21,860 bases of DNA from an uncultured Slackia sp. (lineage in GTDB: Bacteria; Actinomycetota; Coriobacteriia; Coriobacteriales; Eggerthellaceae): positions 1 through 21,860 of the forward strand of contig CAKUEV010000010.1 of the NCBI GenBank assembly GCA_934646845.1. Reading direction: 5' to 3'. This document shows positions 14,681-21,860 of this stretch, one piece after another; within the stretch, counting starts at the first letter, position 1, and every line of letters starts with the position of its first letter. Position numbers and translations under genes: made by a program. The notes under the pieces were generated by a model, which was given only the letters and a program-made list of their open reading frames with translations, was not told where the DNA came from and ran no database searches.

Positions 14681-17600
14681 ATGGCGAGACAGCTCAAATC
14701 CATGGACGGCAACAACGCCGCCGCATGGGTGTCTTACGCGTTCACCGAGGTGGCGGGCATTTACCCCATCACCCCGTCGAGCCCCATGGCCGACCTTGTT
14801 GACCAGTGGTCGGCGCAGGGCATGAAGAACATCTTCGGCACTCGCGTGAAGGTATGCGAGATGCAGTCCGAAGGCGGCGCCGCCGGTGCCGTGCACGGTT
14901 CGCTGGCAGCGGGCGCGCTCACCACGACCTACACTGCTTCGCAGGGCCTGCTCCTCATGATTCCGAACATGTACAAAATCGCGGCCGAAATGCTGCCGAG
15001 CGTTTTCCATGTGAGCGCCCGTACCGTTTCGACCCACGCGCTGAACATCTTCGGCGACCACTCCGACGTTATGGCCTGCCGCCAGACCGGCTTCGCCATG
15101 CTCGCCGAGGGCAACGTGCAAGAGGTCATGGACCTTTCTGCTGTCGCCCACCTTTCCGCCATCAAGGGCCGCATTCCGTTCCTCAACTTCTTCGACGGCT
15201 TCCGCACTTCGCATGAGGTGCAGAAGGTCGCCGTGTGGGATTACGATGACCTGGCCGAGATGTGCGACTTCGACGCCGTCCGCGATTTCCGCGCCCATGC
15301 TTTGAACCCTGAGCATCCCGCAATGCGCGGCAGCCACGAGAATGGCGACATCTTCTTCCAGAACCGCGAGGCCTGCAACAAGGCTTACGACGAGCTGCCC
15401 GCAGTCGTTGAAGAGTACATGAAGAAGGTCAACGAAAAGCTGGGCACCAACTACGACCTGTTCAACTACTACGGCGCTCCCGACGCCGAGCGCGTGATTG
15501 TTGCCATGGGCAGCATTTGCGACGTGGCCGAGGAAGTTATCGATTACCTGAACGCCAGGGGCGAGAAGGTCGGCCTGGTGAAGGTTCGCCTGTATCGTCC
15601 GTTCGTCACGAAGAAATTCGTCGAATGCCTGCCTGAAACCGTGAAGAAGATTGCCGTGCTCGACCGCACGAAGGAGCCCGGTTCCACGGGTGAGCCTTTG
15701 TACCTCGACGTGGTCGACGCTCTGAATCGTGAAGGCCGCACGGGCATTCTGGTTACCGGCGGCCGTTATGGCCTGGGCAGCAAAGACACGCCGCCCGCGT
15801 CGGTGTTCGCCATTTTCACCGAGCTCGCCAAGGAAGCTCCTCGTCGCGAGTTCACCGTGGGTATCGTCGACGACGTGACCAACCTCTCGCTTCCCGAAGA
15901 CCCGAATTCGCCGAACACCGCGGCGCCTGGCACCATCGAGTGCAAGTTCTGGGGCCTGGGCGGCGACGGCACGGTTGGCGCGAACAAGAACTCCGTCAAG
16001 ATCATCGGCGACCATACCGAGAAATACGTGCAGGCGTACTTCCAGTACGACTCCAAGAAGACCGGCGGCGTGACTATTTCACACCTGCGTTTCGGTGACG
16101 AGCCCATTCGCAGCTCGTACTACATCAACAAGGCCGACTTCGTGGCATGCCACAACCCGAGCTACATCCAGAAGGACTTCCCGATTGTGTACGACGTGAA
16201 GCCCCATGGCACCTTCATGGTGAACTGCCAGTGGACGCCCGAGGAGCTCGCCGAGCACCTGAGCCCTGCCGCGAAGCGCTACATTGCGCAAAACGACATC
16301 AACCTCTACACCATCAACGCTATTGACCTGGCCGTAGAGATTGGCATGGGCAAGCGCACGAACACCATTCTGCAGTCGGCGTTCTTTACCCTGGCGAACA
16401 TCATTCCCCAGGAAGAGGCCATTGGCTACATGAAGGATGCGGCTACCAAGTCGTATTTGAAGAAGGGCCAAGACGTCGTCGACATGAACCACCGCGCCAT
16501 CGATGCCGGCGCCACCGCGTTCGTGAAGATCGACGTGCCCGCCGATTGGGCTACCTGCCCCGATAAGGAAGACACCACCGAGCTCGAGGGCCGCCCCGAA
16601 CTCGTGAAGCAGGTTCGCGAAATCATGGAGCCCGTTGGCCGCATGGTTGGTGACTCGCTGCCCGTTTCGGTGTTCGCCGATCACGCCGATGGCCAGTTCG
16701 AGCAGGGCGCTTCCGCCTATGAGAAGCGCGGCGTTTCCGTCACCGTTGCCAAGTGGGATGCCGAGAAATGCACCCAGTGCAACAGCTGCTCGTTCGTGTG
16801 CCCGCATGCTACCATTCGCCCGTACGGCCTGACCGACGAAGAAGTCGCCGCTGCGCCTGCTGGCCTGGAAGTGCTGCCTATGAAGGGCAAGGCGAAAGAC
16901 CTGAAGTACACGCTCGCGATTTCCCCGCTCGACTGCATGGGTTGCGGCGTGTGCGTGGGCGCTTGCCCCTCCGACGCGCTTTCTATGGTGGGCGCCGAAG
17001 GCGAAATGGCTCAGCAGAGCATTTTCGACTACTGCGTGTCCAAGGTTGCCGACAAGCCGCAGATCGAGGACCAGACCCTGCGCGGCAGCCAGTTCAAGCA
17101 GCCGCTGCTTGAGTTCTCGGGCGCCTGCGCCGGTTGCGCGCAAACGTCGTACGCGCGTCTTATCACGCAGCTCTACGGCGACCATATGTACATCTCCAAC
17201 GCCACGGGTTGCTCTTCGATTTGGGGCGGACCTGCGGGAACGTCGCCTTACACGGTGAACAAGCAGGGCCATGGCCCGGCGTGGTCGAACTCGCTGTTCG
17301 AGGACAACGCCGAGCACGGCATGGGTATGCTGCTTGGCTACGAGGCTGTGAACAACATGCTCGCAGCCGACGCCGAGAAGCTCATCGCGGCTGGCGTTGA
17401 GACCGACGTTGCCGACGCCGCCCAGGCATGGCTCGAGGCTCGCAGCGACAAGCATGCCGCTCGCGAAACCGCCGATGTGCTCGTCGAGAAGCTTTCCGCC
17501 ATCGCTGCCGGCGAGGGCGAAGCGGCCAAGCTCGCCAAGGAAATCCTCGAGAACAAGGCTTACCTGTCGAAGAAGTCTATCTGGATCTTCGGCGGCGACG

Positions 17601-18226
17601 GTTGGGCGTACGACATCGGTTACGGCGGTTTGGACCACGTGCTCGCGTCGGGTGAAGATGTGAACATCTTCGTGTTCGACACTGAGGTGTACTCCAACAC
17701 CGGCGGCCAGGCTTCCAAGGCTTCCAACATCGGCCAAGTTGCGCAGTTCGCTGCCGCCGGCAAGGAAGTCAAGAAGAAGTCGCTCGCCGAAATCGCGATG
17801 GCATACGGCTATGTGTACGTGGCGCAAATCGCCATGGGCGCCAAGCCGGCCCAGACCATCAAGGCTATCACCGAGGCCGAGGCATACCACGGCCCGTCGC
17901 TGATCATCGCTTATTCGCCCTGCGAGATGCACTCCATCAAGGGCGGCATGGTGAACTGCCAGTCCGAGATGAAGAAGGCCGTCGACTGCGGTTACTGGAA
18001 CCTGTTCCGCTTCAACCCCGAGGGCGCGCCGGGCAAGAAGTTCGTGCTCGACTGCAAGGAGCCCGCGGGCGGCTATCGCGAGTTCCTGATGAACGAGGCC
18101 CGCTACAGCCGACTCACGCGCGAGTTCCCCGAGCGCGCGGGCGAGCTGTTCGAGCGCAACGAGCAGGCCGCAATGGATCGCTACCAGCACCTGCTGAAGC
18201 TGAAGGCCATGTACGACGCCGAATAG
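14681..18226 (+). CDS. nifJ: Pyruvate:ferredoxin (flavodoxin) oxidoreductase, single-chain
   Basis: Oxidises pyruvate with CoA to acetyl-CoA and CO2, passing electrons to ferredoxin or flavodoxin; the key pyruvate enzyme of many anaerobes. The 1181 residues match the one-chain homodimeric form. In order: the pyrimidine-binding domain with YPITPSSPMAD (28-38), the gamma-like domain, a bacterial-type double ferredoxin domain, and the TPP domain. The ferredoxin domain has clusters C697-x2-C700-x2-C703-x3-C707 and C752-x2-C755-x2-C758-x3-C762. The TPP domain has proximal-cluster cysteines C816/C819/C844, GDGWAYDIG (about 972-980) and NTGGQ (1006-1010). The fourth proximal cysteine lies further on and was not assigned. 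The start is set by AAGAGGAG seven bases upstream. It appears monocistronic, with a terminator 43 bases after the stop. Confidence 0.98.
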   Translation: MARQLKSMDGNNAAAWVSYAFTEVAGIYPITPSSPMADLVDQWSAQGMKNIFGTRVKVCEMQSEGGAAGAVHGSLAAGALTTTYTASQGLLLMIPNMYKIAAEMLPSVFHVSARTVSTHALNIFGDHSDVMACRQTGFAMLAEGNVQEVMDLSAVAHLSAIKGRIPFLNFFDGFRTSHEVQKVAVWDYDDLAEMCDFDAVRDFRAHALNPEHPAMRGSHENGDIFFQNREACNKAYDELPAVVEEYMKKVNEKLGTNYDLFNYYGAPDAERVIVAMGSICDVAEEVIDYLNARGEKVGLVKVRLYRPFVTKKFVECLPETVKKIAVLDRTKEPGSTGEPLYLDVVDALNREGRTGILVTGGRYGLGSKDTPPASVFAIFTELAKEAPRREFTVGIVDDVTNLSLPEDPNSPNTAAPGTIECKFWGLGGDGTVGANKNSVKIIGDHTEKYVQAYFQYDSKKTGGVTISHLRFGDEPIRSSYYINKADFVACHNPSYIQKDFPIVYDVKPHGTFMVNCQWTPEELAEHLSPAAKRYIAQNDINLYTINAIDLAVEIGMGKRTNTILQSAFFTLANIIPQEEAIGYMKDAATKSYLKKGQDVVDMNHRAIDAGATAFVKIDVPADWATCPDKEDTTELEGRPELVKQVREIMEPVGRMVGDSLPVSVFADHADGQFEQGASAYEKRGVSVTVAKWDAEKCTQCNSCSFVCPHATIRPYGLTDEEVAAAPAGLEVLPMKGKAKDLKYTLAISPLDCMGCGVCVGACPSDALSMVGAEGEMAQQSIFDYCVSKVADKPQIEDQTLRGSQFKQPLLEFSGACAGCAQTSYARLITQLYGDHMYISNATGCSSIWGGPAGTSPYTVNKQGHGPAWSNSLFEDNAEHGMGMLLGYEAVNNMLAADAEKLIAAGVETDVADAAQAWLEARSDKHAARETADVLVEKLSAIAAGEGEAAKLAKEILENKAYLSKKSIWIFGGDGWAYDIGYGGLDHVLASGEDVNIFVFDTEVYSNTGGQASKASNIGQVAQFAAAGKEVKKKSLAEIAMAYGYVYVAQIAMGAKPAQTIKAITEAEAYHGPSLIIAYSPCEMHSIKGGMVNCQSEMKKAVDCGYWNLFRFNPEGAPGKKFVLDCKEPAGGYREFLMNEARYSRLTREFPERAGELFERNEQAAMDRYQHLLKLKAMYDAE

Positions 18227-18268
18227 GCCTATCGTCAGGCACGGTGCGCTTCAATTGACGCATTCATG

Positions 18269-18300
18269 AAGAAAGCTCCCATACGGGAGCTTTCTTTTTT
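18269..18300 (+). terminator. Terminator after nifJ
   Basis: A 12-bp perfect stem (18269-18280 with 18285-18296), ATAC loop and a T tract to 18300. Confidence 0.95.
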
Positions 18301-18379
18301 GCGTGATGCGGAATGTGATCAGGGTTGAGTCGTGGAGCCGAAGAAGAGACAGAGCGACGAGTGGTTGCGTCGGGGCACC

Positions 18380-18418
18380 TGGAAAGCGGGGCGAGCACCT
18401 GGCAGCATTCGCTTTCCA
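18380..18418. repeat. Inverted repeat in the nifJ / glycosylase-epimerase convergent gap
   Basis: TGGAAAGCG (18380-18388) and CGCTTTCCA (18410-18418) are exact complements; GCA/TGC extends the stem past a two-base bulge. GCACCTGG occurs twice (18375-18382 and 18395-18402). No T tract is visible in either direction, so it is at most a weak end signal for the minus-strand gene. The rest of 18301-18472 shows no gene. Confidence 0.4.
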
Positions 18419-18472
18419 TGCGTTGCTGGCGCTTGCCCTTTCACTGGGTACTTGTGCGCCCCGCGCTTCTCT

Positions 18473-20101
18473 CTAATTCCAGGGGTCGGCCTGGAAGAGC
18501 GGTTCGGGTGTTGGCGGACGGTCGGAATAGGGGTCGTAACCGTCGTCGTCTTCGGTTTCGGCACGGCGGAAGGCGTCGTGCATGGGCGAGGGCTGTTTGC
18601 TGATGGCTGAGGCGTCGAGCGCGGCGTTCGCGCCTGTTGCGGCGCTGCTGTCGGCTGAGCCGTCGTTTCCGGTCGAAGCGTCGTTTTCGGTTTCTTGCTG
18701 CTTCCAGCCTTCGAGAATGGGCTCGATATAGGCGAGCGGCGCCACGCGCACCGTGCCGCAGAAGGCAAAAGCATACGGCGTTTCGAGGCCGGGCTTGGAA
18801 GCGATCATGGTCACGGTTTCGTGGGCCTTCAGGCAGGGCTCGGCTGCTTTGCCGGTTTGCGCTGAAAGGCCGCTTGGCACGTCGGCCGCAACGATGCGTG
18901 CGCCGCGTGAGCGCTGCTTGTTTGCGAGGCGAATCCATGCGTCATAGGGCGCGAGCACGGTGTCGCCCGAAAAGCCGGTGCCCAAAATGGCATCGACAAT
19001 CACATCGGCTGCGGCAAGCAAGCTGGCGAGTTCGTTGTCGCTCGGCGATACGTGAATCGCGATTGAGCCGGTGCTGGCATGATGCGCGGTTGCGGTTTGG
19101 AGTGAGCTTGCGTGCGCCGCATCGGCCGTTTTAGATGCAACCCCCTTCGTTATGAGCGCCTGCTCGTGGGCGGGTTCGGTCGAAATATCGCCTGCCGGGC
19201 GTTTCGTTACAAGGTCGACCGCGCAGCCCGCGCGCGCAAGCTCGCGTGCGGCAACCCATCCGTCTCCGCCGTTGTTGCCCGAGCCGCACAGAATCGCGAT
19301 GCGGGGCGCTGCTTGGTTTTCGTCAGAGGCGTTGTTCGCTTCGGCGACCTGGCCGTTGCTGGAAGTACGGCACGCGCTGTCGTTTTGGTTGTCGCGGGGA
19401 GCATGGCTGATTACGCCGGCTTGGCGCTGTGCCGCATTGCTCGCGTCGCCCTGTCGGGCCGTCGCTTGAGCTTCATCGAACGCCACCATGGCCAGTGCGC
19501 GTCCGGCGCGTTCCATGAGCGCTGAAAGCGAGGTTCCGTTTTTGGCGATGGCTTGCTCGAGCTTCACGACATCGGCTACGGGCAGCACGTGTTTCTCGGT
19601 TTCGCCAAGAAGCGGCAGCAGCGCTTTGCTGTAGGCTTCGGTCAAGTCGTCGAGCTTCATTTTCGCGTTTGCGGGGCTCGTTGAGGGCAGCGTGGTGCAC
19701 GGTACGCCCAATGTGGGTTCAACGAGCTTGTGATAGAGCTCGCCGGCTTTCGTTCCCGTGGCGAAAACGGCGCGAATATCGGCCACGTCAGAAATGCGCG
19801 CAAGATCGTTCGGCTGCGCGTCGCGAATGCTCGCATCGCTCGCGCCCTCGATTTCGCATGATGCGAGCACGTCCCAAAGTGCAACGTGGTGGCGCAGCAG
19901 CATGTCGCGTTTTTCGTCGGTGGTTCGAGGCGCCGGCTCGTTGAAAATCGCGGCGAGCACACGCCAGAAGCGGTTCTGGGGATGCCCGTAGTAAAAGCCC
20001 TGTTCGCGCGATGCGGGCGAGGGCATAGTGCCCAGCAGCAGCACACGGCTGCGGCTATCGAACACGGGTTGGATTTCATGGGTGACGGTTGTTGCGTCCA
20101 T
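18473..20101 (-). CDS. Fusion: DNA-deoxyinosine/uracil glycosylase domain + NAD(P)H-hydrate epimerase domain
   Basis: The 542-residue protein joins two families. Residues 1-165 match the UDG-superfamily hypoxanthine-DNA glycosylase type: VLLLGTMPS, then REQGFYYGHPQNRFW (32-46) and LPSTSPAN (138-145). Residues 171-465 are a YjeF_N/NnrE domain, which epimerises damaged NAD(P)HX. It shows LMERAGRALA (195-204), GSGNNGGDGWVAAREL (273-288), VDAILGTGFSGD (369-380) and VAADVPSGL (404-412). Low-complexity inserts lie at about 210-265 and 305-348, and an acidic Pro-rich tail at about 468-542. The usual C-terminal dehydratase domain (NnrD) is absent. The ATG at 20101 is preferred over upstream GTG 20197 and ATG 20167: it follows GAAGGGG at 5 bases and matches the glycosylase family start. 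One uninterrupted frame spans both domains. Confidence 0.88.
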   Translation of the reverse strand: MDATTVTHEIQPVFDSRSRVLLLGTMPSPASREQGFYYGHPQNRFWRVLAAIFNEPAPRTTDEKRDMLLRHHVALWDVLASCEIEGASDASIRDAQPNDLARISDVADIRAVFATGTKAGELYHKLVEPTLGVPCTTLPSTSPANAKMKLDDLTEAYSKALLPLLGETEKHVLPVADVVKLEQAIAKNGTSLSALMERAGRALAMVAFDEAQATARQGDASNAAQRQAGVISHAPRDNQNDSACRTSSNGQVAEANNASDENQAAPRIAILCGSGNNGGDGWVAARELARAGCAVDLVTKRPAGDISTEPAHEQALITKGVASKTADAAHASSLQTATAHHASTGSIAIHVSPSDNELASLLAAADVIVDAILGTGFSGDTVLAPYDAWIRLANKQRSRGARIVAADVPSGLSAQTGKAAEPCLKAHETVTMIASKPGLETPYAFAFCGTVRVAPLAYIEPILEGWKQQETENDASTGNDGSADSSAATGANAALDASAISKQPSPMHDAFRRAETEDDDGYDPYSDRPPTPEPLFQADPWN

Positions 20102-20254
20102 TGCGGCCCCTTCGCGCGGGTAATTTCGTTCGTCGATATCATACGTCTCGAAGCGTTGCTTGGACATGCGCGGGTTGAATCGACAAAGGGCCGTCACCGC
20201 CTATGTCGTAAGCGTATTTTTTCGTTAAATTGATATCACATAGGTAACATATTC

Positions 20255-20283
20255 TTGCCACCGGTCGTGCGCGGTGCTAGTAT
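20255..20283 (+). promoter_or_regulatory. Sigma70-type promoter for the ferredoxin-domain gene
   Basis: TTGCCA (20255-20260) and TAGTAT (20278-20283) are spaced by 17 bases. The start would fall near 20290, about 24 bases before the ATG. It is in the 212-base divergent gap; no equally clear promoter was found for the minus-strand gene. Confidence 0.7.
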
Positions 20284-20313
20284 GCGCTCGCAAAAAATAA
20301 CGAAGGGGGTCGT

Positions 20314-21201
20314 ATGAAGCGACGCGTGATCCATATTGATGAAGAGAAGTGCACAGGTTGCGGCTTGTGCGTGCATGCGTGTCACGAGGGTGCGATTGGC
20401 CTGGTGGGCGGCAAGGCGCGCCTTCTGCGCGACGATTATTGTGACGGGCTGGGCGACTGCTTGCCTGCGTGCCCCGAAGATGCCATCGAATTCATCGAAC
20501 GCGAGGCGGCGGCCTACGATGAAGCGGCGGTGATTGCTGAAAAAATGCGCCGCGCACAGGCCGAGATTCACGCAAACATGCCCGCGGGCGGCTGTCCTGG
20601 CTCCATGGCGAAAGCGATTGTGCGCGAAGCCGAGCCGAGCGTGGCGCTGGGAAGCAGCCAAGCTGTTCCTGCCCATGGCGAGAACAGCGCTTCGAATGCG
20701 TCTTCGGCCGAAGGTCCGTTTCCGGCGCCTGTGGGTGGCGTTTCCACGGTGGTGAACGTGCCTGCGCGCCTGTCGAATTGGCCTATTCAGATAAAGCTCG
20801 CGCCTGTGAATGCCCCGTATTTCCAAGGTTGCGATTTGCTCGTGGCCGCCGATTGCACGGCGTTCGCCTATGGCGCCTTCCACGAAGACTTCTTGAAGGG
20901 CCGCGTGTGCCTTATTGGCTGCCCGAAGCTCGATGGCGTTGACTATACCGAGAAGCTTGCGCAGATTATCGCCGCGAACAACGTGCGAAGCGTTCGCGTC
21001 GCACGCATGCAGGTGCCGTGTTGCGGCGGCCTTGAGCAGGCCGTGCGCCGCGCGGTGGCAATCGCAGGCTCTCAGAGCGGCTCTGGCAATGGCGGCGCTG
21101 TTGGTTCTGGTGGCGTCGTGAGCGGCGTTGCTGGCGCTGCGGGCATTCCTGTTCAGATTGACGTAATCTCGTCCGACGGACGCATCGTCGCGGTGGAGTA
21201 G
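20314..21201 (+). CDS. 4Fe-4S ferredoxin-domain protein with C-terminal cysteine-containing domain
   Basis: Probable cytosolic electron-transfer protein; partner unknown. The 295-residue protein starts with a ferredoxin domain: C13-x2-C16-x2-C19-x3-C23 is complete. The second motif C43-x5-C49-x3-C53-P (CDGLGDCLPACP) has Leu46 where the second Cys of the motif would be. A Cys/Gly/Pro stretch (about 87-92) and a variable linker follow. The conserved-looking domain at about 150-252 contains LSNWPIQIKLAPVNAPY, AADCTAFAYGAFHEDFLKGR, CLIGCPKLD and MQVPCCGG, whose cysteines could hold another cluster. The end is Gly/Ser/Ala-rich. This overall type is commonly annotated as 4Fe-4S binding protein, often near hydroxylamine reductase or other redox genes. 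The ATG has AAGGGGG five bases ahead. Its last 49 bases overlap the convergent ybaN-like gene. Confidence 0.85.
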   Translation: MKRRVIHIDEEKCTGCGLCVHACHEGAIGLVGGKARLLRDDYCDGLGDCLPACPEDAIEFIEREAAAYDEAAVIAEKMRRAQAEIHANMPAGGCPGSMAKAIVREAEPSVALGSSQAVPAHGENSASNASSAEGPFPAPVGGVSTVVNVPARLSNWPIQIKLAPVNAPYFQGCDLLVAADCTAFAYGAFHEDFLKGRVCLIGCPKLDGVDYTEKLAQIIAANNVRSVRVARMQVPCCGGLEQAVRRAVAIAGSQSGSGNGGAVGSGGVVSGVAGAAGIPVQIDVISSDGRIVAVE

Positions 21202-21584
21202 TTGGCAGCCGCTTCTTCCTCGTTAGAAATCGTAGGAATGCGAACGGCCAAAAGCCACGCAAGGAACAGGGCCATCACGCCCAGGACTGCCCACGCAATG
21301 ATGTTGCGCATGAAGAACGCGCTCGCGCCCATGACGGCATACGAAAGGCCGAGCATCTGAAGTTTGCGCGCAAGCGTGATGCCTCCGCGCTCCTTGAACG
21401 GTTTGACGTACGCGCCGTATACGCGGGTTTTGCAAATCCAGGCATGCAGGTGCGGCGAGCTTTTCGCGAACAGGAACGTCGCCAAAAGCACAAGGGGCGT
21501 TGTGGGCAGCAGGGGAACGAATACGCCGATACACCCAAGGGCGAGGCTTATCCAGGCGATAACGAGGAAGAAGATTCTTTTCAC
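21153..21584 (-). CDS. ybaN: DUF454 / YbaN-family inner membrane protein
   Basis: The 143-residue small membrane protein is of unknown biochemical role. The DUF454 signature is clear: KRIFFLVIAWISLALGCIGV, then the motif PLLPTTPLVLLATFLFAKSS with HLHAW. The middle reads YGAYVKPFKERGGITLARK, and two more hydrophobic helices follow. The GTG at 21584 is preferred over ATG 21632 and the longer frame to 21659. AAAGG lies six bases upstream of the GTG, the family begins at this residue, and no ribosome site precedes the alternatives. The 3' end overlaps the ferredoxin-domain gene tail to tail by 49 bases. A perfect inverted repeat lies 52-83 bases upstream. Confidence 0.87.
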   Translation of the reverse strand: MKRIFFLVIAWISLALGCIGVFVPLLPTTPLVLLATFLFAKSSPHLHAWICKTRVYGAYVKPFKERGGITLARKLQMLGLSYAVMGASAFFMRNIIAWAVLGVMALFLAWLLAVRIPTISNEEEAAANYSTATMRPSDEITSI

Positions 21585-21635
21585 AGCTGGCCTTTCGGTC
21601 GGTTGCAGGGGCGCTCGTTGCGGCCCTTTCATAAC

Positions 21636-21667
21636 GGTTAAGTTTGCTATCGGAAACAAACTTAACC
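21636..21667. promoter_or_regulatory. Perfect 11-bp inverted repeat, possible operator
   Basis: GGTTAAGTTTG (21636-21646) and CAAACTTAACC (21657-21667) are exact complements with a 10-base spacer. The centre-to-centre spacing of two helical turns is typical of a dimeric-regulator site. It lies upstream of the minus-strand ybaN-like gene and may also serve a gene beyond the right edge. No T tract adjoins it. Confidence 0.6.
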
Positions 21668-21750
21668 AATGCTAACAAAAGAATCCGAAGAATGCGATCG
21701 TCGAATGACGTATTTTTGGGGAAGTGAAATACGAGACCTCGCGCATGCGG

Positions 21751-21776
21751 AATGGGGGAGCTCGATTTACGCTGCA
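21751..21776. repeat. Inverted partner of the right-edge repeat unit
   Basis: CGATTTACG (21763-21771) is the near-complement of the CGTAAATCG that opens each tandem unit at 21812 and 21835. It lies inside a GGAATG (21750-21755) / CATTCC (21775-21780) hairpin. The rest of 21668-21811 shows no gene. Confidence 0.4.
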
Positions 21777-21811
21777 TTCCCATTACGTTCAACACCGATG
21801 TGCACGCACGA

Positions 21812-21860
21812 CGTAAATCGTGGTGCAGCAGCGGCGTAAATCGTGGTGCCGCTGCTGCGT
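21812..21860 (+). repeat. 23-bp tandem repeat entering from the right edge
   Basis: Two consecutive 23-base units (21812-21834, 21835-21857) both begin CGTAAATCGTGGTGC, and a third begins CGT at 21858. The unit ends differ (AGCAGCGG versus CGCTGCTG) in a way that makes GCAGCAGCGG and CCGCTGCTGC an inverted pair. The array is cut by the window end. Confidence 0.7.

Noticed and set aside
14594..18190. Two long minus-strand frames opposite nifJ (14594-16015, 16079-18190)
   Set aside because: nifJ is certain by motifs throughout; the antisense translations are low-complexity.
20102..20197. GTG/ATG extensions of the glycosylase-epimerase fusion
   Set aside because: No ribosome site, and they precede the family's normal first residues.
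21669..21839. 56-codon plus frame starting beside the inverted repeat
   Set aside because: No Shine-Dalgarno, it runs into the tandem repeat, and no recognisable product.

Overview
The window is GC-rich bacterial DNA with compact genes, strong Shine-Dalgarno sites and Ala/Arg-rich proteins. The gene content is: a one-chain pyruvate:ferredoxin oxidoreductase, an AddAB-type recombination nuclease, bacterial L10/L7-L12, AcnA-type aconitase and a ferredoxin-like protein. This fits an anaerobic high-GC actinobacterium, most likely a member of the Coriobacteriia (Eggerthellaceae-like). The taxon is an inference from gene style, not from a marker comparison.

Layout, left to right. (1) 3-2264: 3' part of an AcnA aconitase, closed by a strong terminator. 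(2) 2418-4379: a three-helix membrane protein of unknown function. (3) 4421-5892: the rplJ-rplL ribosomal operon. Its promoter overlaps the preceding terminator, and it has an L10-binding leader, an attenuator-like terminator and a final UUCG-loop terminator. (4) 5729-6109: a cluster of long imperfect palindromes (elements A, B and C1). (5) 6143-6631: ybaK (Cys-tRNA(Pro) deacylase). (6) 6755-6829: tRNA-Glu(UUC) with its own promoter and terminator. (7) 6892-14097: a tightly coupled addB-addA-vsr operon for DNA break and mismatch processing; the Vsr carries an unusual N-terminal extension. (8) 14098-14680: a gene-free stretch with two more copies (C2, C3) of the C element, a branched inverted-repeat structure and the nifJ leader. 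(9) 14681-18226: nifJ. (10) 18473-20101, minus strand: a single reading frame joining a hypoxanthine/uracil-DNA glycosylase-type domain to an NAD(P)H-hydrate epimerase domain. (11) 20314-21201: a ferredoxin-domain protein, overlapping tail to tail with (12) a minus-strand DUF454/YbaN membrane protein, which has a perfect inverted repeat upstream. (13) The right edge enters a 23-bp tandem repeat.

The most unusual signal is the C element, present three times (5993-6109 plus, 14109-14231 minus, 14294-14418 plus). Each copy has a 26-31 bp outer stem whose sequence differs completely between copies. It encloses a nearly invariant core (TAGATTCCGCACG on the left, AGGACTTGACCGA on the right) and an apical hairpin that changes sequence with full compensation. 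Most imperfect outer pairs are G-U when read on the core-defined strand. That pattern suggests a structured RNA or a hairpin-type mobile repeat, and I do not recognise it as a named family. Nearby elements A and B share sequence words and general architecture with it.
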